A DNA stretch of 64,000 nucleotides from Bacilli bacterium. GTDB taxonomy: Bacteria; Bacillota; Bacilli; Paenibacillales; NBRC-103111. Made by a program: the position numbers and the translations under genes. The notes under the pieces were generated by a model. The model saw only the letters and a program-made list of their open reading frames with translations. It searched no databases and was not told the DNA's origin. The DNA lies in assembly GCA_028287395.1 (NCBI GenBank), contig JAQBPR010000191.1, positions 1 to 64,000 on the forward strand, read 5' to 3'. Positions 14,218-23,362 of this stretch are shown here, in pieces; position 1 is the first letter of the stretch, and the number at the start of each line of letters is the position of its first letter.

Positions 14218-15396
14218 ATGATTAAACATAAATCGATGCAAGACTATCTCTCACCACAAGTGCGGTCTATTCCGCCTTCTGGAATACGTAAGTTTTTTGA
14301 TTTGGTTAGCGGCAGCAAGGATATTATATCCTTGGGTGTCGGAGAGCCGGATTTCGCAACGCCTTGGCATGTGCGTGAGGCTTGTGTGTATTCTTTAGAG
14401 CGTGGAAGAACCAAATATACCTCTAACGCCGGGGATATTGAGCTTCGTGAAGCGATAGCCGAATATTTTGACAACAGTTTTAAGGTAAAATATGAGCCGA
14501 CGAATGAAATTATTGTAACGGTAGGTAGCAGTGAAGCGATTGATTTAGCTTTGCGGGCGCTAATAGTACCTGGAGATGAAATATTAATTCCAGAACCGTG
14601 CTATATTTCCTATTCACCTATTACAGTACTCGGTGGTGGGATAGCCGTTGGGATTGAAACGTTTGCCCACAATAATTTTAAGCTGACCGCGGAATCTTTA
14701 AAGGCGAAAATTACGCCTCGTTCCAAAATCTTAATGCTTTGTTACCCAAGCAATCCGACTGGTGGGATCATGTCCTATGAAGATTGGCTTCCTATTGCTA
14801 GGCTTGTAGAAGAACACGATCTGATTGTGATTTCGGATGAGATTTACGCTGAATTAACTTATGATCAGAAGCATGTAAGCTTTGCCTCGATACCTGGAAT
14901 GAAGGACCGCACCATTATAGTAAGCGGTTTTGCTAAAGCATTTGCAATGACAGGCTGGCGCATAGGCTACGCTTGCGGTCACCCGGAATTAATTTCCGCA
15001 ATGCTCAAAATTCATCAATATACGGTGATGTGTGCTCCGGTCATGGGACAGGTTGCTGCATTAGAAGCTCTGAAAAATGGTCTGGATGAGAAAGACCGCA
15101 TGGTTGAATCTTACAATCAACGCAGACGCTTGGTTGTTAAAGGCTTCCGCGATATCGGTTTGCAGTGTTATGAACCGCAAGGTGCATTTTATGCCTTTCC
15201 TTCGATCAGCAGCACGGGTTTAAGCTCGGAATTATTCGCGCAAAAGCTGCTCACCGAAGCCAAAGTAGCTGCCGTTCCGGGTAATGTATTTGGATTAGGA
15301 GGCGAAGGATTTATCCGCTGTTCTTACGCAACCTCTGTACAACAATTGAATGAAGCGCTCGATCGAATCGGAAATTTTATTAAAAAACTAGAATAG
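14218..15396 (+). CDS. PLP-dependent class I/II aminotransferase (YugH-like)
   Basis: A 392-residue fold-type I aminotransferase. NPTGG near residue 180, SDEIYAELTYD, and the PLP-lysine block SGFAKAFAMTGWRIGYACG near residue 240 are intact, as is the C-terminal FIRCSYATS arginine. Such enzymes use aspartate, alanine or aromatic amino acids; exact specificity cannot be read here. It is translated just behind the Lrp-type regulator and starts MIKHKSMQDYLSPQVRSIPPSGIRKFFD, typical of the PatA/YugH branch. Confidence 0.87.
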   Translation: MIKHKSMQDYLSPQVRSIPPSGIRKFFDLVSGSKDIISLGVGEPDFATPWHVREACVYSLERGRTKYTSNAGDIELREAIAEYFDNSFKVKYEPTNEIIVTVGSSEAIDLALRALIVPGDEILIPEPCYISYSPITVLGGGIAVGIETFAHNNFKLTAESLKAKITPRSKILMLCYPSNPTGGIMSYEDWLPIARLVEEHDLIVISDEIYAELTYDQKHVSFASIPGMKDRTIIVSGFAKAFAMTGWRIGYACGHPELISAMLKIHQYTVMCAPVMGQVAALEALKNGLDEKDRMVESYNQRRRLVVKGFRDIGLQCYEPQGAFYAFPSISSTGLSSELFAQKLLTEAKVAAVPGNVFGLGGEGFIRCSYATSVQQLNEALDRIGNFIKKLE

Positions 15397-15399
15397 GAG

Positions 15400-15460
15400 A
15401 AATTTACTATTTTCTTTTTCGGCAAAAAGTGATACATTACTTATATGATGTAGTAAATTT
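15400..15460. promoter_or_regulatory. Inverted repeat upstream of the Spo0E-like gene
   Basis: Perfect 10-bp arms AAATTTACTA (15400-15409) and TAGTAAATTT (15451-15460) enclose 41 bases that contain an AAGTGATACATTACTT near-palindrome. It may be a looped operator or an mRNA structure; not otherwise assigned. Confidence 0.4.
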
Positions 15461-15494
15461 TGTCATAATTTGAGAATTAAAGGGGGGAGACTAC

Positions 15495-15764
15495 ATGGCT
15501 TACGCTGCTAAACTTGGAATCAATACTTCTCGTAATAATCGTAAAGGACATGATCAAGAGCTAGGTTCGCCATGGTTTTATCGCCCTGTGAAGGCGGCTT
15601 CTCCTGAACAATTCTTGGAAGATGAAATTTATTTTTTACGGAGACGGATGGAACAATTGTTTAATCAAGAGCAATCACTAACCTCAGAGTCGGTTATTGA
15701 AGTAAGTAGTCTTTTGGATCGGAAGATTAATGAATATATGAATAAGGTATCGCAGAGCCGCTAA
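15495..15764 (+). CDS. Spo0E-family aspartyl-phosphate phosphatase
   Basis: An 89-residue protein whose C-terminal half carries the Spo0E-type signature: LRRRMEQLF, then SESVIEVSSLLDRKINEYM with the S-x2-LD-x2-INEY core. These small helical hairpins dephosphorylate Spo0A~P and so delay sporulation. The N-terminal 40 residues (basic, with SPWFYRPVK) are an extension not found in minimal members. RBS GGGGGGAG precedes ATG 15495. It has its own terminator, overlapping the stop codon. Confidence 0.82.
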   Translation: MAYAAKLGINTSRNNRKGHDQELGSPWFYRPVKAASPEQFLEDEIYFLRRRMEQLFNQEQSLTSESVIEVSSLLDRKINEYMNKVSQSR

Positions 15765-15780
15765 CCCGGTTCTTTTTTTT
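15754..15780 (+). terminator. Terminator overlapping the stop of the Spo0E-like gene
   Basis: Stem AGAGCC/GGTTCT followed by eight T residues. Confidence 0.65.
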
Positions 15781-15811
15781 GACTTCGCATTAGTAGACAG
15801 GGGAATGATTT

Positions 15812-16348
15812 ATGAAACGATGTTTAATATGTATTATTGTAGTATGCTTACTAACTATAGTAGGGTGTGGCGGTCCTAAACCGGATGTTTCTATATTTAT
15901 GATGGTTAATGGCGGGTTACAATCGGGATCATATGATAAATTTCAGCAAGCTTTGCAAACGAAAGTGGGAGAGAAACCAACAGTACATGTAGATGTCAGC
16001 CCTATATTTTTCCAACAAAAATTGATCGTTGAGCTAGCGGTTAGGGAATATGCGATTATGATTCTTCCCAAAGATTCATTTCAAATGGTAACTTTACAGG
16101 GTGGAGCGGTTAGCTTGGATGATACACTCAAGGCAAGCGAATATCCACTAGGCGTTGTTGAGGCGCCTAAGGATTATACGAAGCCTGATGGTCCTAAGGA
16201 AAAACATCTGTATGGGATTCCGATCAGTCAGACGCACTGGTTAAAGGATATGAATTATCTGGGAGATGAACTATATGCTTTTGTTATGATAAATGCGTCG
16301 AATGCAGATCAAGCCAAACAGGTGCTGAAAGTCCTTGCCGAGAAATAA
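15812..16348 (+). CDS. Putative lipoprotein
   Basis: 178 residues with a clear lipoprotein signal: MKRCLICIIVVCLLTIVGC, cut before Cys 19. The rest is a compact alpha/beta sequence without recognised domain motifs; the pattern YAIMILPKDSFQMV loosely recalls a solute-binding fold but is too short for one. It sits between the Spo0E-like gene and the cobalamin riboswitch. Role unknown. Confidence 0.72.
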   Translation: MKRCLICIIVVCLLTIVGCGGPKPDVSIFMMVNGGLQSGSYDKFQQALQTKVGEKPTVHVDVSPIFFQQKLIVELAVREYAIMILPKDSFQMVTLQGGAVSLDDTLKASEYPLGVVEAPKDYTKPDGPKEKHLYGIPISQTHWLKDMNYLGDELYAFVMINASNADQAKQVLKVLAEK

Positions 16349-16429
16349 AAGAGTTGTAACTTGTACTCAATTAGCCTATACTTTTCACAGAGATTGCAAG
16401 CTTGACGTAATTGAATAGCCTTGATTGCT

Positions 16430-16605
16430 TTTAGGTGCTTTTATGTCGAAAGATGTAAAGGTTAAAAGGGAAGCCGGTGTAAAACCGGCACGGTCCCGCC
16501 ACTGTGAAATGGGAGAACCTCACAAATGCCACTGTTCATGTGAACGGGAAGGCGAGGTTGTCGACAACCCATAAGTCAGGAGACCTGCCTAACGAGCATA
16601 GCTTA
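16430..16605 (+). promoter_or_regulatory. Cobalamin (adenosylcobalamin) riboswitch
   Basis: Conserved blocks are in order: AGGTGCTTTTATG, AAAAGGGAAGCCGGTG, GCACGGTCCCGCCACTGTGA, and the B12 box AAGTCAGGAGACCTGCCT (16572-16589). A terminator hairpin follows before btuF, so cobalamin should switch off the btu/cob operon. A reading frame that crosses the element (16504-16791) is an artefact of it. Confidence 0.95.
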
Positions 16606-16680
16606 CGAAGTCCTTCGTGGAAAAGGATGTGGCTAATCGGAAAGAAGATTCAACAATACGAAATCTTCCTAGATTGCTAT

Positions 16681-16714
16681 AACCCTCTACCTTTACGGAT
16701 AGAGGGTTTTTCTT
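16681..16714 (+). terminator. Terminator of the cobalamin riboswitch
   Basis: Perfect stem AACCCTCTA/TAGAGGGTT with a CCTTTACGGA loop and a T-rich tail. Confidence 0.85.
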
Positions 16715-16783
16715 TGAAGTGGATCAGGTATTCAACGAACGCCAGGCTCTTCTTAATTCGCACATTTAAAGAGGAGAATGAAG

Positions 16784-17779
16784 ATGAATAAGCATTACAT
16801 GATGTATAAAAGAGGTTTAATGCTGTTGCTTGCGATTGTGCTAGCCATTAGTATCGCAGGCTGTGGAACAGCGAAAACAGAAAGCGAGGGAATGACTGAG
16901 CCTGCCATGGCTCAAGGATCACCTGAAGCAGTTGCACTAGCTGATAAAGGTGCTATGCAAACAAAATATCCGTTGACGGTCAAAGACGCTTCAGGAACGG
17001 AGCTGATTTTCGACAAAGCGCCAGAACGCATTACAACGCTTGCCGCAAGTGAAACGGAGACCGTTTTTGCACTTGGCGCCGGGGACAAAGTATTTGGTGT
17101 CGACAAGTACAGTAACTATCCAGTTGAAGCGAAATCAAAGCCGCAAGTAGGCGATATGAAGACGAATTTGGAAGCTTTGATTGCGACAAAGCCCGATGTG
17201 GTATTTGCGGGTTATACCTTGCAAACGGAAATAGTCAATAAACTTCGCGAATTGAATATTAAGGTGTACGCTTCAGATCCGAAAACAATCGATGAAGTCA
17301 TTGCAAAAATTGAAACCGTAGGGCAAATTTTAAATTTGCAAGCCAATGCGCACAAAGTAACGGACACGATGCGTGCCGAAAAGCAAAAGGTAGTCGATGT
17401 CTTGAAGGATGCGCCAAAGAAAAAGGTTTACTTGGAGTTTGATCCGGGCTGGACCGTTGGAGATGGTGAATTTTTAAGCGAATTGGTCGCACTCGCCGGC
17501 GGAACGAATGTAGCGTCTGGTCAAAAGGGCTGGTATAAAATTGATCCTGAAGCGATCATCAAAGCCAATCCTGAAGTCATTCTCTATACGAAACCTGCGG
17601 AAGGACAACCTTCGATTTTAGATGAAATCAACAAGCGCTCCGGCTGGGATAAAATCGATGCCATCCAGAAAAAACAGATTTTTGGATTGGAAATGGATCC
17701 TTTAGTGCGTGTGGGTCCGCGGATTACCCAAGGATTGCTTGAGGTTGCCAAAGCGGTTCATCCAGAATTGGTGAAGTAA
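16784..17779 (+). CDS. btuF: Corrinoid ABC transporter substrate-binding lipoprotein BtuF
   Basis: A 331-residue lipoprotein with signal LLLAIVLAISIAGC and a class III solute-binding fold: RITTLAASETETVFALGAGDKVFGVD, TNLEALIATKPDVVFAG and the C-terminal ITQGLLEVAKAVHPEL. This family binds siderophores, haem or vitamin B12; the riboswitch and cob genes point to corrinoid. ATG 16784 is 8 bp after GAGGAG, better than ATG 16778. It is first in the operon and joined to btuC with no gap. Confidence 0.9.
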   Translation: MNKHYMMYKRGLMLLLAIVLAISIAGCGTAKTESEGMTEPAMAQGSPEAVALADKGAMQTKYPLTVKDASGTELIFDKAPERITTLAASETETVFALGAGDKVFGVDKYSNYPVEAKSKPQVGDMKTNLEALIATKPDVVFAGYTLQTEIVNKLRELNIKVYASDPKTIDEVIAKIETVGQILNLQANAHKVTDTMRAEKQKVVDVLKDAPKKKVYLEFDPGWTVGDGEFLSELVALAGGTNVASGQKGWYKIDPEAIIKANPEVILYTKPAEGQPSILDEINKRSGWDKIDAIQKKQIFGLEMDPLVRVGPRITQGLLEVAKAVHPELVK

Positions 17780-18814
17780 ATGAAACGAAAACTGTGGATT
17801 TATGTCGGAGGGGCTTCATTGCTCCTCCTCTTTTCCATCATAGTCTCCTTATCATTAGGTTCGGCAAAAATTCCGCTTATGGAAGTGTGGAGAATATTGC
17901 TTCATAAGCTTCCTCTCTTTAATAAATGGATTACAGCGGATTGGGCAACGGCAGATGAACAAATCATTATGAAGGTTCGTTTTCCGAGGGTAGTTTTAGC
18001 TATTCTTGTTGGAGCCGCGCTTTCCATTGCAGGTACAGGCTTTCAAGGGATCTTAAGAAATCCGTTAGCAGATCCTTATACACTAGGGGTTTCCGCAGGC
18101 TCATCGGTGGGAGCAGCTTTAATTATTCAATTTGGGCTTGCCCAGATGCTCGGTCAATATACCATACCGTTGGTGGCTTTTGCCACAGGGATTGTGACGT
18201 TGTTATTTGTCGTTTATTTGTCGAGAATTGGCGGTAAAATGTCGATGGAAACGCTTATACTCGCGGGTGTGGTCGTCAATGCATTTCTCGGTTCTTTTGT
18301 GCAATTTATCGTATCGTTGTCAACGAGTGTGGTCAATGTAATTTTGTACTGGTTAATGGGAAGCTTGGCAATGAAAGGGTGGATTTATTCCGAGGTGCTT
18401 TTCCCTTATTTGGCCTTTGGTTTTATGGTCATGCTAGTCTATGGCAGAGCGATGAATTTGTTTGCTTTAGGTGAAAGGCAAGCTGCGCATTTGGGTGTTT
18501 CCGTGGAAAGAACCAAGATGATTGTATTAATTGTCTCCACATTGTTGACTGCAGCAGCAGTATCGGTTTCAGGTGTGATTGGCTTTGTCGGTTTGGTTGT
18601 GCCGCATTTGGTTCGCTTGATTGTTGGTCCGGATTACCGTTTCATTATTCCTATTGCTGCGCTGGGAGGCGGAATTTATGTTTTGTGGGCAGATACGCTA
18701 GCAAGATTGATTCTGAGCCCAAAAGACATTCAATTAGGGATTATTACAGCCTTCATTGGCGCACCGTTTTTTGCTTATTTACTGCGCAAGCAAATGATTA
18801 AACAAAAAGGATGA
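17780..18814 (+). CDS. btuC: Corrinoid ABC transporter permease BtuC
   Basis: 344 residues of the FecCD/BtuC permease family, about ten membrane segments. Typical blocks: RFPRVVLAILVGAALSIAGTGFQGILRNPLADPYTLGVS, a second half with GVSVERTKMIVL, SGVIGFVGLVVPHLVRL, and the C-terminal GIITAFIGAPFFAYLLRK. It forms the membrane channel for corrinoid import with BtuF and BtuD. The start codon directly follows the btuF stop. Confidence 0.92.
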   Translation: MKRKLWIYVGGASLLLLFSIIVSLSLGSAKIPLMEVWRILLHKLPLFNKWITADWATADEQIIMKVRFPRVVLAILVGAALSIAGTGFQGILRNPLADPYTLGVSAGSSVGAALIIQFGLAQMLGQYTIPLVAFATGIVTLLFVVYLSRIGGKMSMETLILAGVVVNAFLGSFVQFIVSLSTSVVNVILYWLMGSLAMKGWIYSEVLFPYLAFGFMVMLVYGRAMNLFALGERQAAHLGVSVERTKMIVLIVSTLLTAAAVSVSGVIGFVGLVVPHLVRLIVGPDYRFIIPIAALGGGIYVLWADTLARLILSPKDIQLGIITAFIGAPFFAYLLRKQMIKQKG

Positions 18815-18821
18815 GCAACCG

Positions 18822-19598
18822 ATGATTCGAGTGGAAAAATTAGCGAAACGCTTCGATACACAGCTTATTTTGCAGGATATTGATTTTCATGTGGCCAAGG
18901 GTGCGTTTTTTGGGATTATTGGTCCCAATGGCAGTGGGAAATCAACGCTGATGCAGACAATCTCCGGCATTGAACCGGCAAGCGAGGGTAATATTTGGTT
19001 GGAAGGCAAGCCCGTTCATGCTTACTCTACAAAAGAGCTTGCACGTTGGGTAACGGTGCTGCAGCAGGATGCTTTGCCGCCTGTGCGTTTTTCAGTGCGT
19101 GAAGTCGTTGAGATGGGGAGATATCCTTTTCAAAATTGGTTGGGTGAAGAAACGAAAGATTGTACGGCGTTGATTGATGCAATTATGGATAAATTGAGCA
19201 TTCGTGAGCTAGCGGATCGGCAAGTAGAATTATTAAGCGGGGGGGAACGGCAGCGAGTCGCGCTTGCCAAATCGATGGCGCAGCAGCCGCGATTATTGCT
19301 ATTGGATGAGCCGACAACGTTTCTGGACATTGGCTATCAAATTCAAATGATGGACTATATTCGCAGCTGGCAGCAAGAGGCGGGATTAACCATCGTTGCT
19401 GTACTCCATGATTTGAATTTGGCAGCACAATACTGCGACCAATTATTAGTGCTTAATCAAGGCAGGATTGTCGGTCTGGGCACACCGCAAGAAATGTTAA
19501 ACAGCGAATTGATCTCAGAAGTATATGGGACGAAGCCGATTATACTGCCGCATCCTACGAGCGGAGTACCGCAAATTATTTTACAGCCGAATCATTAA
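18822..19598 (+). CDS. btuD: Corrinoid ABC transporter ATPase BtuD
   Basis: A 258-residue ABC ATPase. Walker A GPNGSGKST near residue 37, signature LSGGERQRVALAKSM near residue 139, Walker B LLLDEPTTFLD, and the switch His in VLHDLNLAAQYC are all intact. This is the FepC/BtuD-type ATPase that powers the preceding permease. Seven bases separate it from btuC. Confidence 0.92.
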   Translation: MIRVEKLAKRFDTQLILQDIDFHVAKGAFFGIIGPNGSGKSTLMQTISGIEPASEGNIWLEGKPVHAYSTKELARWVTVLQQDALPPVRFSVREVVEMGRYPFQNWLGEETKDCTALIDAIMDKLSIRELADRQVELLSGGERQRVALAKSMAQQPRLLLLDEPTTFLDIGYQIQMMDYIRSWQQEAGLTIVAVLHDLNLAAQYCDQLLVLNQGRIVGLGTPQEMLNSELISEVYGTKPIILPHPTSGVPQIILQPNH

Positions 19599-19648
19599 TT
19601 ACAGAAACTGAGCTTGGATTAAAATATGGATTTAGGAGCGATTGTAAA

Positions 19649-20713
19649 ATGACTTTTATCGAAACGTACGCAGCAAAGATTCAACCTTTAGACGAGAAAG
19701 CAATCAGGGAAGCTGCGCTTCACCTTGATCAATTAACCAAGCCTCCGGGCAGCTTGGGTAAGCTGGAAGCTATCGCAAAGCAGGTTGCGGGAATTACAGG
19801 CGAGAAAATTCCTGATTTGGCAAAGAAAGCGGTTGTTGTCATGGCAGGAGATCATGGCGTTTGCGCTGAAGGAATCAGTGCTTTTCCGGCAGAAGTGACT
19901 CCGCAGATGGTGCTGAATTTTGTCCATGGCGGTGCGGCTGTGAATGTTCTGGCACGGCAGGCAGGCGCTGATGTAGTATGTGTTGATATTGGCGTAAATG
20001 CTGATTTGGAGCATCCCCAATTGCTCTCGCGTAAAGTGCGCAAAGGAACAGGGAATATTGCTAAAGGTCCGGCAATGTCGCGCGAGGAAGCCATTCAGGC
20101 GATTCTTGTGGGGTGGGAATTAATTGAAGAGCTTGTGGCGAAGGGATACCGCTTGTTTGGCACTGGCGAAATGGGGATCGGGAACACTACACCGAGCGCT
20201 GCCCTGCTTGTAGTTTTGGCTGGCTTGGACGTAGCTCAGGCAGTTGGCAGAGGGACAGGCATCGATGATGAGCGATGGCTTCATAAGCAAAAGGTTGTCA
20301 CACAGGCGATTGAAGTAAATCAAGCGAATGCGGATGATCCATTGGATGTATTAGCTAAGCTTGGAGGCTTGGAAATCGCAGGTTTAGTTGGTGTTATTCT
20401 TGGCGCTGCGGCAAATCGCTGCCCCATAATAGTGGATGGTTTCATTTCCTCTGCGGCTGCCCTTGTAGCAAGCCGTATTGCGCCTTTGTCTGTAGCTTAT
20501 ATGATCGGTTCGCATTTATCGTTGGAACAAGGGCATACCGCTTTGTTAGAGGCAATCGGTTTGACGCCTATGATCCAATTGGATATGCGCTTAGGCGAAG
20601 GTACCGGAGCTGTACTGGCCTTTCATTTTGTCGAAGCGGCGTTAAAAATTATGCGTGAAATGGCTACATTCGCAAGCGCGGGTGTTTCCACACTGGAAAC
20701 GGACAACAATTAA
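19649..20713 (+). CDS. cobT: Nicotinate-nucleotide-dimethylbenzimidazole phosphoribosyltransferase CobT
   Basis: 354 residues, full length for CobT. It makes alpha-ribazole phosphate from nicotinate mononucleotide and the lower-ligand base. LTKPPGSLGKLE at the start, MAGDHGVCAEGISAFP, GEMGIGNTTPSAAL, and the catalytic-Glu region MRLGEGTGAVLAF near residue 315 are conserved. RBS AGGAG. It supplies the nucleotide loop for the cobS step. Confidence 0.94.
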   Translation: MTFIETYAAKIQPLDEKAIREAALHLDQLTKPPGSLGKLEAIAKQVAGITGEKIPDLAKKAVVVMAGDHGVCAEGISAFPAEVTPQMVLNFVHGGAAVNVLARQAGADVVCVDIGVNADLEHPQLLSRKVRKGTGNIAKGPAMSREEAIQAILVGWELIEELVAKGYRLFGTGEMGIGNTTPSAALLVVLAGLDVAQAVGRGTGIDDERWLHKQKVVTQAIEVNQANADDPLDVLAKLGGLEIAGLVGVILGAAANRCPIIVDGFISSAAALVASRIAPLSVAYMIGSHLSLEQGHTALLEAIGLTPMIQLDMRLGEGTGAVLAFHFVEAALKIMREMATFASAGVSTLETDNN

Positions 20714-20764
20714 CAATTCCATTCATCCATATCGCGCGGATTTTTTCGACAAGGGAGGTTTAAC

Positions 20765-21343
20765 ATGCTTGTTTTGGTTACTGGTGGGGCGAGGAGCGGG
20801 AAAAGTAAGTTTGCTGAACGTTATACAGCTCATTTGGGGACAGAAGCAATTTATGTGGCAACCGCTCAAATTTATGATGAAGAGATGCAGCGAAGGATGG
20901 AGCAGCACCAGGCTCAGCGCGATCAATCAGACTTTGCTTGGCAAACGATGGTTGAGCCGTATGAACTGATGCTTCTCTTGAAGAAACTGGATAAAGAAGG
21001 CTCTGCTCCGATTGTGCTTGTCGATTGCTTGACATTGTGGCTTTCCAATTGGCTGTTAAAATGGCAGGACGATCCAGCGCTGGAGATACAGAAGGATCGT
21101 ATACTTCAACTCGCAGATGAGCTATTCGCAGGCTGGGTCAGTGCATTAAGTTGTTTTTCGGGAACGGTTTTAATGGTTACGAACGAGGTCGGCGATGGAA
21201 TTGTTCCGGAATATCCGCTTGGACGCTTATATCGCGATTTAGCGGGAATAATGAATCAAAAAATAGCTTTGATCTGCGATCAAGTATTTCTTGTGACCGC
21301 AGGCATTCCATTGGAGCTAAAAAGCAATGCATTTCGGTTTTAA
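20765..21343 (+). CDS. cobU: Adenosylcobinamide kinase/guanylyltransferase CobU
   Basis: 192 residues. The P-loop TGGARSGKSKFAE at residue 6 and the VDCLTLWLSNWLL and VTNEVGDGIVPEYPLGRLYRDLAG blocks identify the bifunctional enzyme that phosphorylates adenosylcobinamide and attaches GMP. RBS GGGAGG precedes ATG 20765. Confidence 0.94.
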   Translation: MLVLVTGGARSGKSKFAERYTAHLGTEAIYVATAQIYDEEMQRRMEQHQAQRDQSDFAWQTMVEPYELMLLLKKLDKEGSAPIVLVDCLTLWLSNWLLKWQDDPALEIQKDRILQLADELFAGWVSALSCFSGTVLMVTNEVGDGIVPEYPLGRLYRDLAGIMNQKIALICDQVFLVTAGIPLELKSNAFRF

Positions 21344-21359
21344 ACGTAGAGGAGTTTGA

Positions 21360-22343
21360 ATGCTACTATATTCATTTCATGAAACAGCGATGATGTTGAT
21401 CGCGGCGATTCTTATCGATTGGCTTATTGGAGATCCTGCTTGGCCTACGCATCCAGTCATCTACATGGGTAAGCTGATTCGCTGGCTGGAAGGGAAATGG
21501 AGATCGCCGTTGCCATTGCAAACTAAAGCTGCGGCAGCTAAATTTCACGGGGTCTTGCTTACGCTAGTGACCGTTTTTATTTGCTGTGGCTTGATGTGGC
21601 TGACAGTTTGGCTGTGTCGTTCAATAAATCCGTGGCTTGGTTATGCTGTGAATACATGGTTCATTTCCACTACGATTGCGATTAAAGGATTAAAAGCTGC
21701 AGCATTGCTTGTTTATCGACCTTTGCGAAAAGGAGATTTGATCGCGGTGCGTAAATATGTGGGTTATATTGTCGGTAGGGATACCGCCGTATTAGATGAG
21801 CAGGAAGCTGTAAGAGCGACGATAGAAACCGTAGCGGAGAATATTGTGGATGCTGTAGTTTCGCCGCTTTTCTACGCATTGCTGGGTGGGGCGCCATTGG
21901 CTGTCATGTATCGCGCTAGCAATACGCTTGATTCTATGGTGGGGTACAAAAATGAGACGTACCTTCATTTTGGTTGGGCTTCTGCACGCTTGGACGATCT
22001 ATTGAATTGGGTTCCAGCGCGTATGACTGGTTTGCTGCTTGTGATTTCAGCGATTCCGGGACGGACGATATCTATGCTTGGTGCTTGGAAATCCATGCGA
22101 AAGTTTGCCCATCTTCATCCAAGTCCGAATAGCGGAATTCCTGAATCTGCAGTGGCCGGTGCGCTTGGTATCGAATTGGGCGGGCGGAATTACTATGGGG
22201 GTATTGTAAGCGATAGAGCGCGTATGGGATGGCCGCTGCGCTCACTGGGACAGGATGACATCCTCTGGACGATCACATTGTTGTATCGGGTAAGTTATTT
22301 GTGGGTGGGGGGATTGCTTTGCTCGCTTTTCGTTCTAAGGTAA
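21360..22343 (+). CDS. cbiB: Adenosylcobinamide-phosphate synthase CbiB
   Basis: A 327-residue polytopic membrane protein that joins adenosylcobyric acid to (R)-1-aminopropan-2-ol phosphate. IDWLIGDPAWPTHPVIYMGKLI near the start, ETVAENIVDAVVSPLFYA in the middle and a HPSPNSGIPESAVAGALGI block are the family hallmarks. ATG 21360 follows GAGGAG by 5-6 bp. Its 3' end overlaps the start of cobS. Confidence 0.93.
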   Translation: MLLYSFHETAMMLIAAILIDWLIGDPAWPTHPVIYMGKLIRWLEGKWRSPLPLQTKAAAAKFHGVLLTLVTVFICCGLMWLTVWLCRSINPWLGYAVNTWFISTTIAIKGLKAAALLVYRPLRKGDLIAVRKYVGYIVGRDTAVLDEQEAVRATIETVAENIVDAVVSPLFYALLGGAPLAVMYRASNTLDSMVGYKNETYLHFGWASARLDDLLNWVPARMTGLLLVISAIPGRTISMLGAWKSMRKFAHLHPSPNSGIPESAVAGALGIELGGRNYYGGIVSDRARMGWPLRSLGQDDILWTITLLYRVSYLWVGGLLCSLFVLR

Positions 22344-23131
22344 CCGCTTGGCGTAATGCATGCATTGCCGCATTTCAATTTTTAACCCGCTTTCCTTTAC
22401 CGCTGCGAATCGATTATACGGATCAAGTTTTTCGCAGAAGTGTTGTCTTTTATCCTTTTGTCGGTGCGGTGATTGGGTTGTTGTTAACCTTGGTAGCAGC
22501 AGGGCTTCGCCTGTGGCTTCCTGGTTTCCCGGCAGCAGCCATCCTACTTAGTCTATGGATTATGTTAACAGGCGCGCTTCACTTGGATGGCTTAATGGAT
22601 ACAGCGGACGGAATATTAAGTCATCGGTCACGAGAGAAAATGCTGGAAATTATGCGGGATAGTCGTGTAGGTGCAATGGGTGTCATTGTTTGCGTGCTGT
22701 ATTTGCTGTTAAAGCTATCTTTCATTATGGAATTACTGGATGGTACGTGGGATCAGGCGGCTGTCTTTTTCTGCTGCATTCCGATTTGGAGTCGTTGGTT
22801 TACCGTTTTATCGATCATTGGTTGGCCATATGCTAGGGAAGGGAGTACGGGGATGGGCGGCTATTTTCGCAGCGTTCGTTTTCGTCATTTCTTAGGTGCA
22901 ACTTTAATTGCGGCTATATTTACTTTGGGTGCGCTTTGGTTAACGGGCTTCGGGGGGTACAGACTGATGCTTTATTTCTTAGGTTTTCCGCTTATTTGCG
23001 GATTATTGGGATGGGGAATTGCCCAATATTTGCATCAGAAGCTGGGTGGCTTGACAGGGGATACCTATGGAGCAATCAATGAATTGTTGGAGCTGTTTAT
23101 GCTTTTTGCTGTGCTCATAATTTGGAATTAA
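22319..23131 (+). CDS. cobS: Adenosylcobinamide-GDP ribazoletransferase CobS
   Basis: A 270-residue membrane protein that joins GDP-cobinamide to alpha-ribazole, completing cobalamin. AAFQFLTRFPLP near the start and the metal-binding block HLDGLMDTADGILSHRSREKMLEIMRDSRVGAMG are intact; at the end is GDTYGAINELLE. The start is uncertain: TTG 22319 has GGGGGGA about 7 bp ahead, while GTG 22301 also opens the frame. Either start overlaps cbiB. Confidence 0.9.
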   Translation: MLAFRSKVTAWRNACIAAFQFLTRFPLPLRIDYTDQVFRRSVVFYPFVGAVIGLLLTLVAAGLRLWLPGFPAAAILLSLWIMLTGALHLDGLMDTADGILSHRSREKMLEIMRDSRVGAMGVIVCVLYLLLKLSFIMELLDGTWDQAAVFFCCIPIWSRWFTVLSIIGWPYAREGSTGMGGYFRSVRFRHFLGATLIAAIFTLGALWLTGFGGYRLMLYFLGFPLICGLLGWGIAQYLHQKLGGLTGDTYGAINELLELFMLFAVLIIWN

Positions 23132-23141
23132 AAAACGATAA

Positions 23142-23346
23142 AGAGTATGTTCAAAGAATGGTGACGTGGAGTAATGGGTGTGCTTGTAAAGTTTACGTGC
23201 CGACTTTGAAAATGAGTTTCTACCTTCGTCCATTCAAGAAACTCATTTTCAACTGAGGTAAAAGTTTTCGTAAGAAAACTCACTTCGTAAGCATGCGCTT
23301 AAAGCACATTCATTACGCAACATAGCTATACTTTTTGAACATGTTA
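23142..23346. repeat. MITE-like element, family 1, copy 3 (long form, in the cob operon)
   Basis: Starts AGAGTATGTTCAAAG and ends TATACTTTTTGAACATGTTA, so the far terminal repeat has drifted. The inner inverted repeat GAAAATGAGTTTC/GAAACTCATTTTC is perfect. About 40 extra bases with a small GTTTTCGTAAGAAAAC palindrome make it longer than copy 1. It lies between cobS and cobD. Confidence 0.8.
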
Positions 23347-23362
23347 TTTTAGGAGGGATGAG

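Noticed and set aside
13713..15396. Naming the pair alaR/alaT
   Set aside because: Gene order fits B. subtilis yugG/yugH, but substrate specificity cannot be read from the sequence.
16504..16791. A reading frame of 95 codons before btuF
   Set aside because: It runs through the cobalamin aptamer and its terminator; conserved RNA blocks explain the sequence and there is no RBS.
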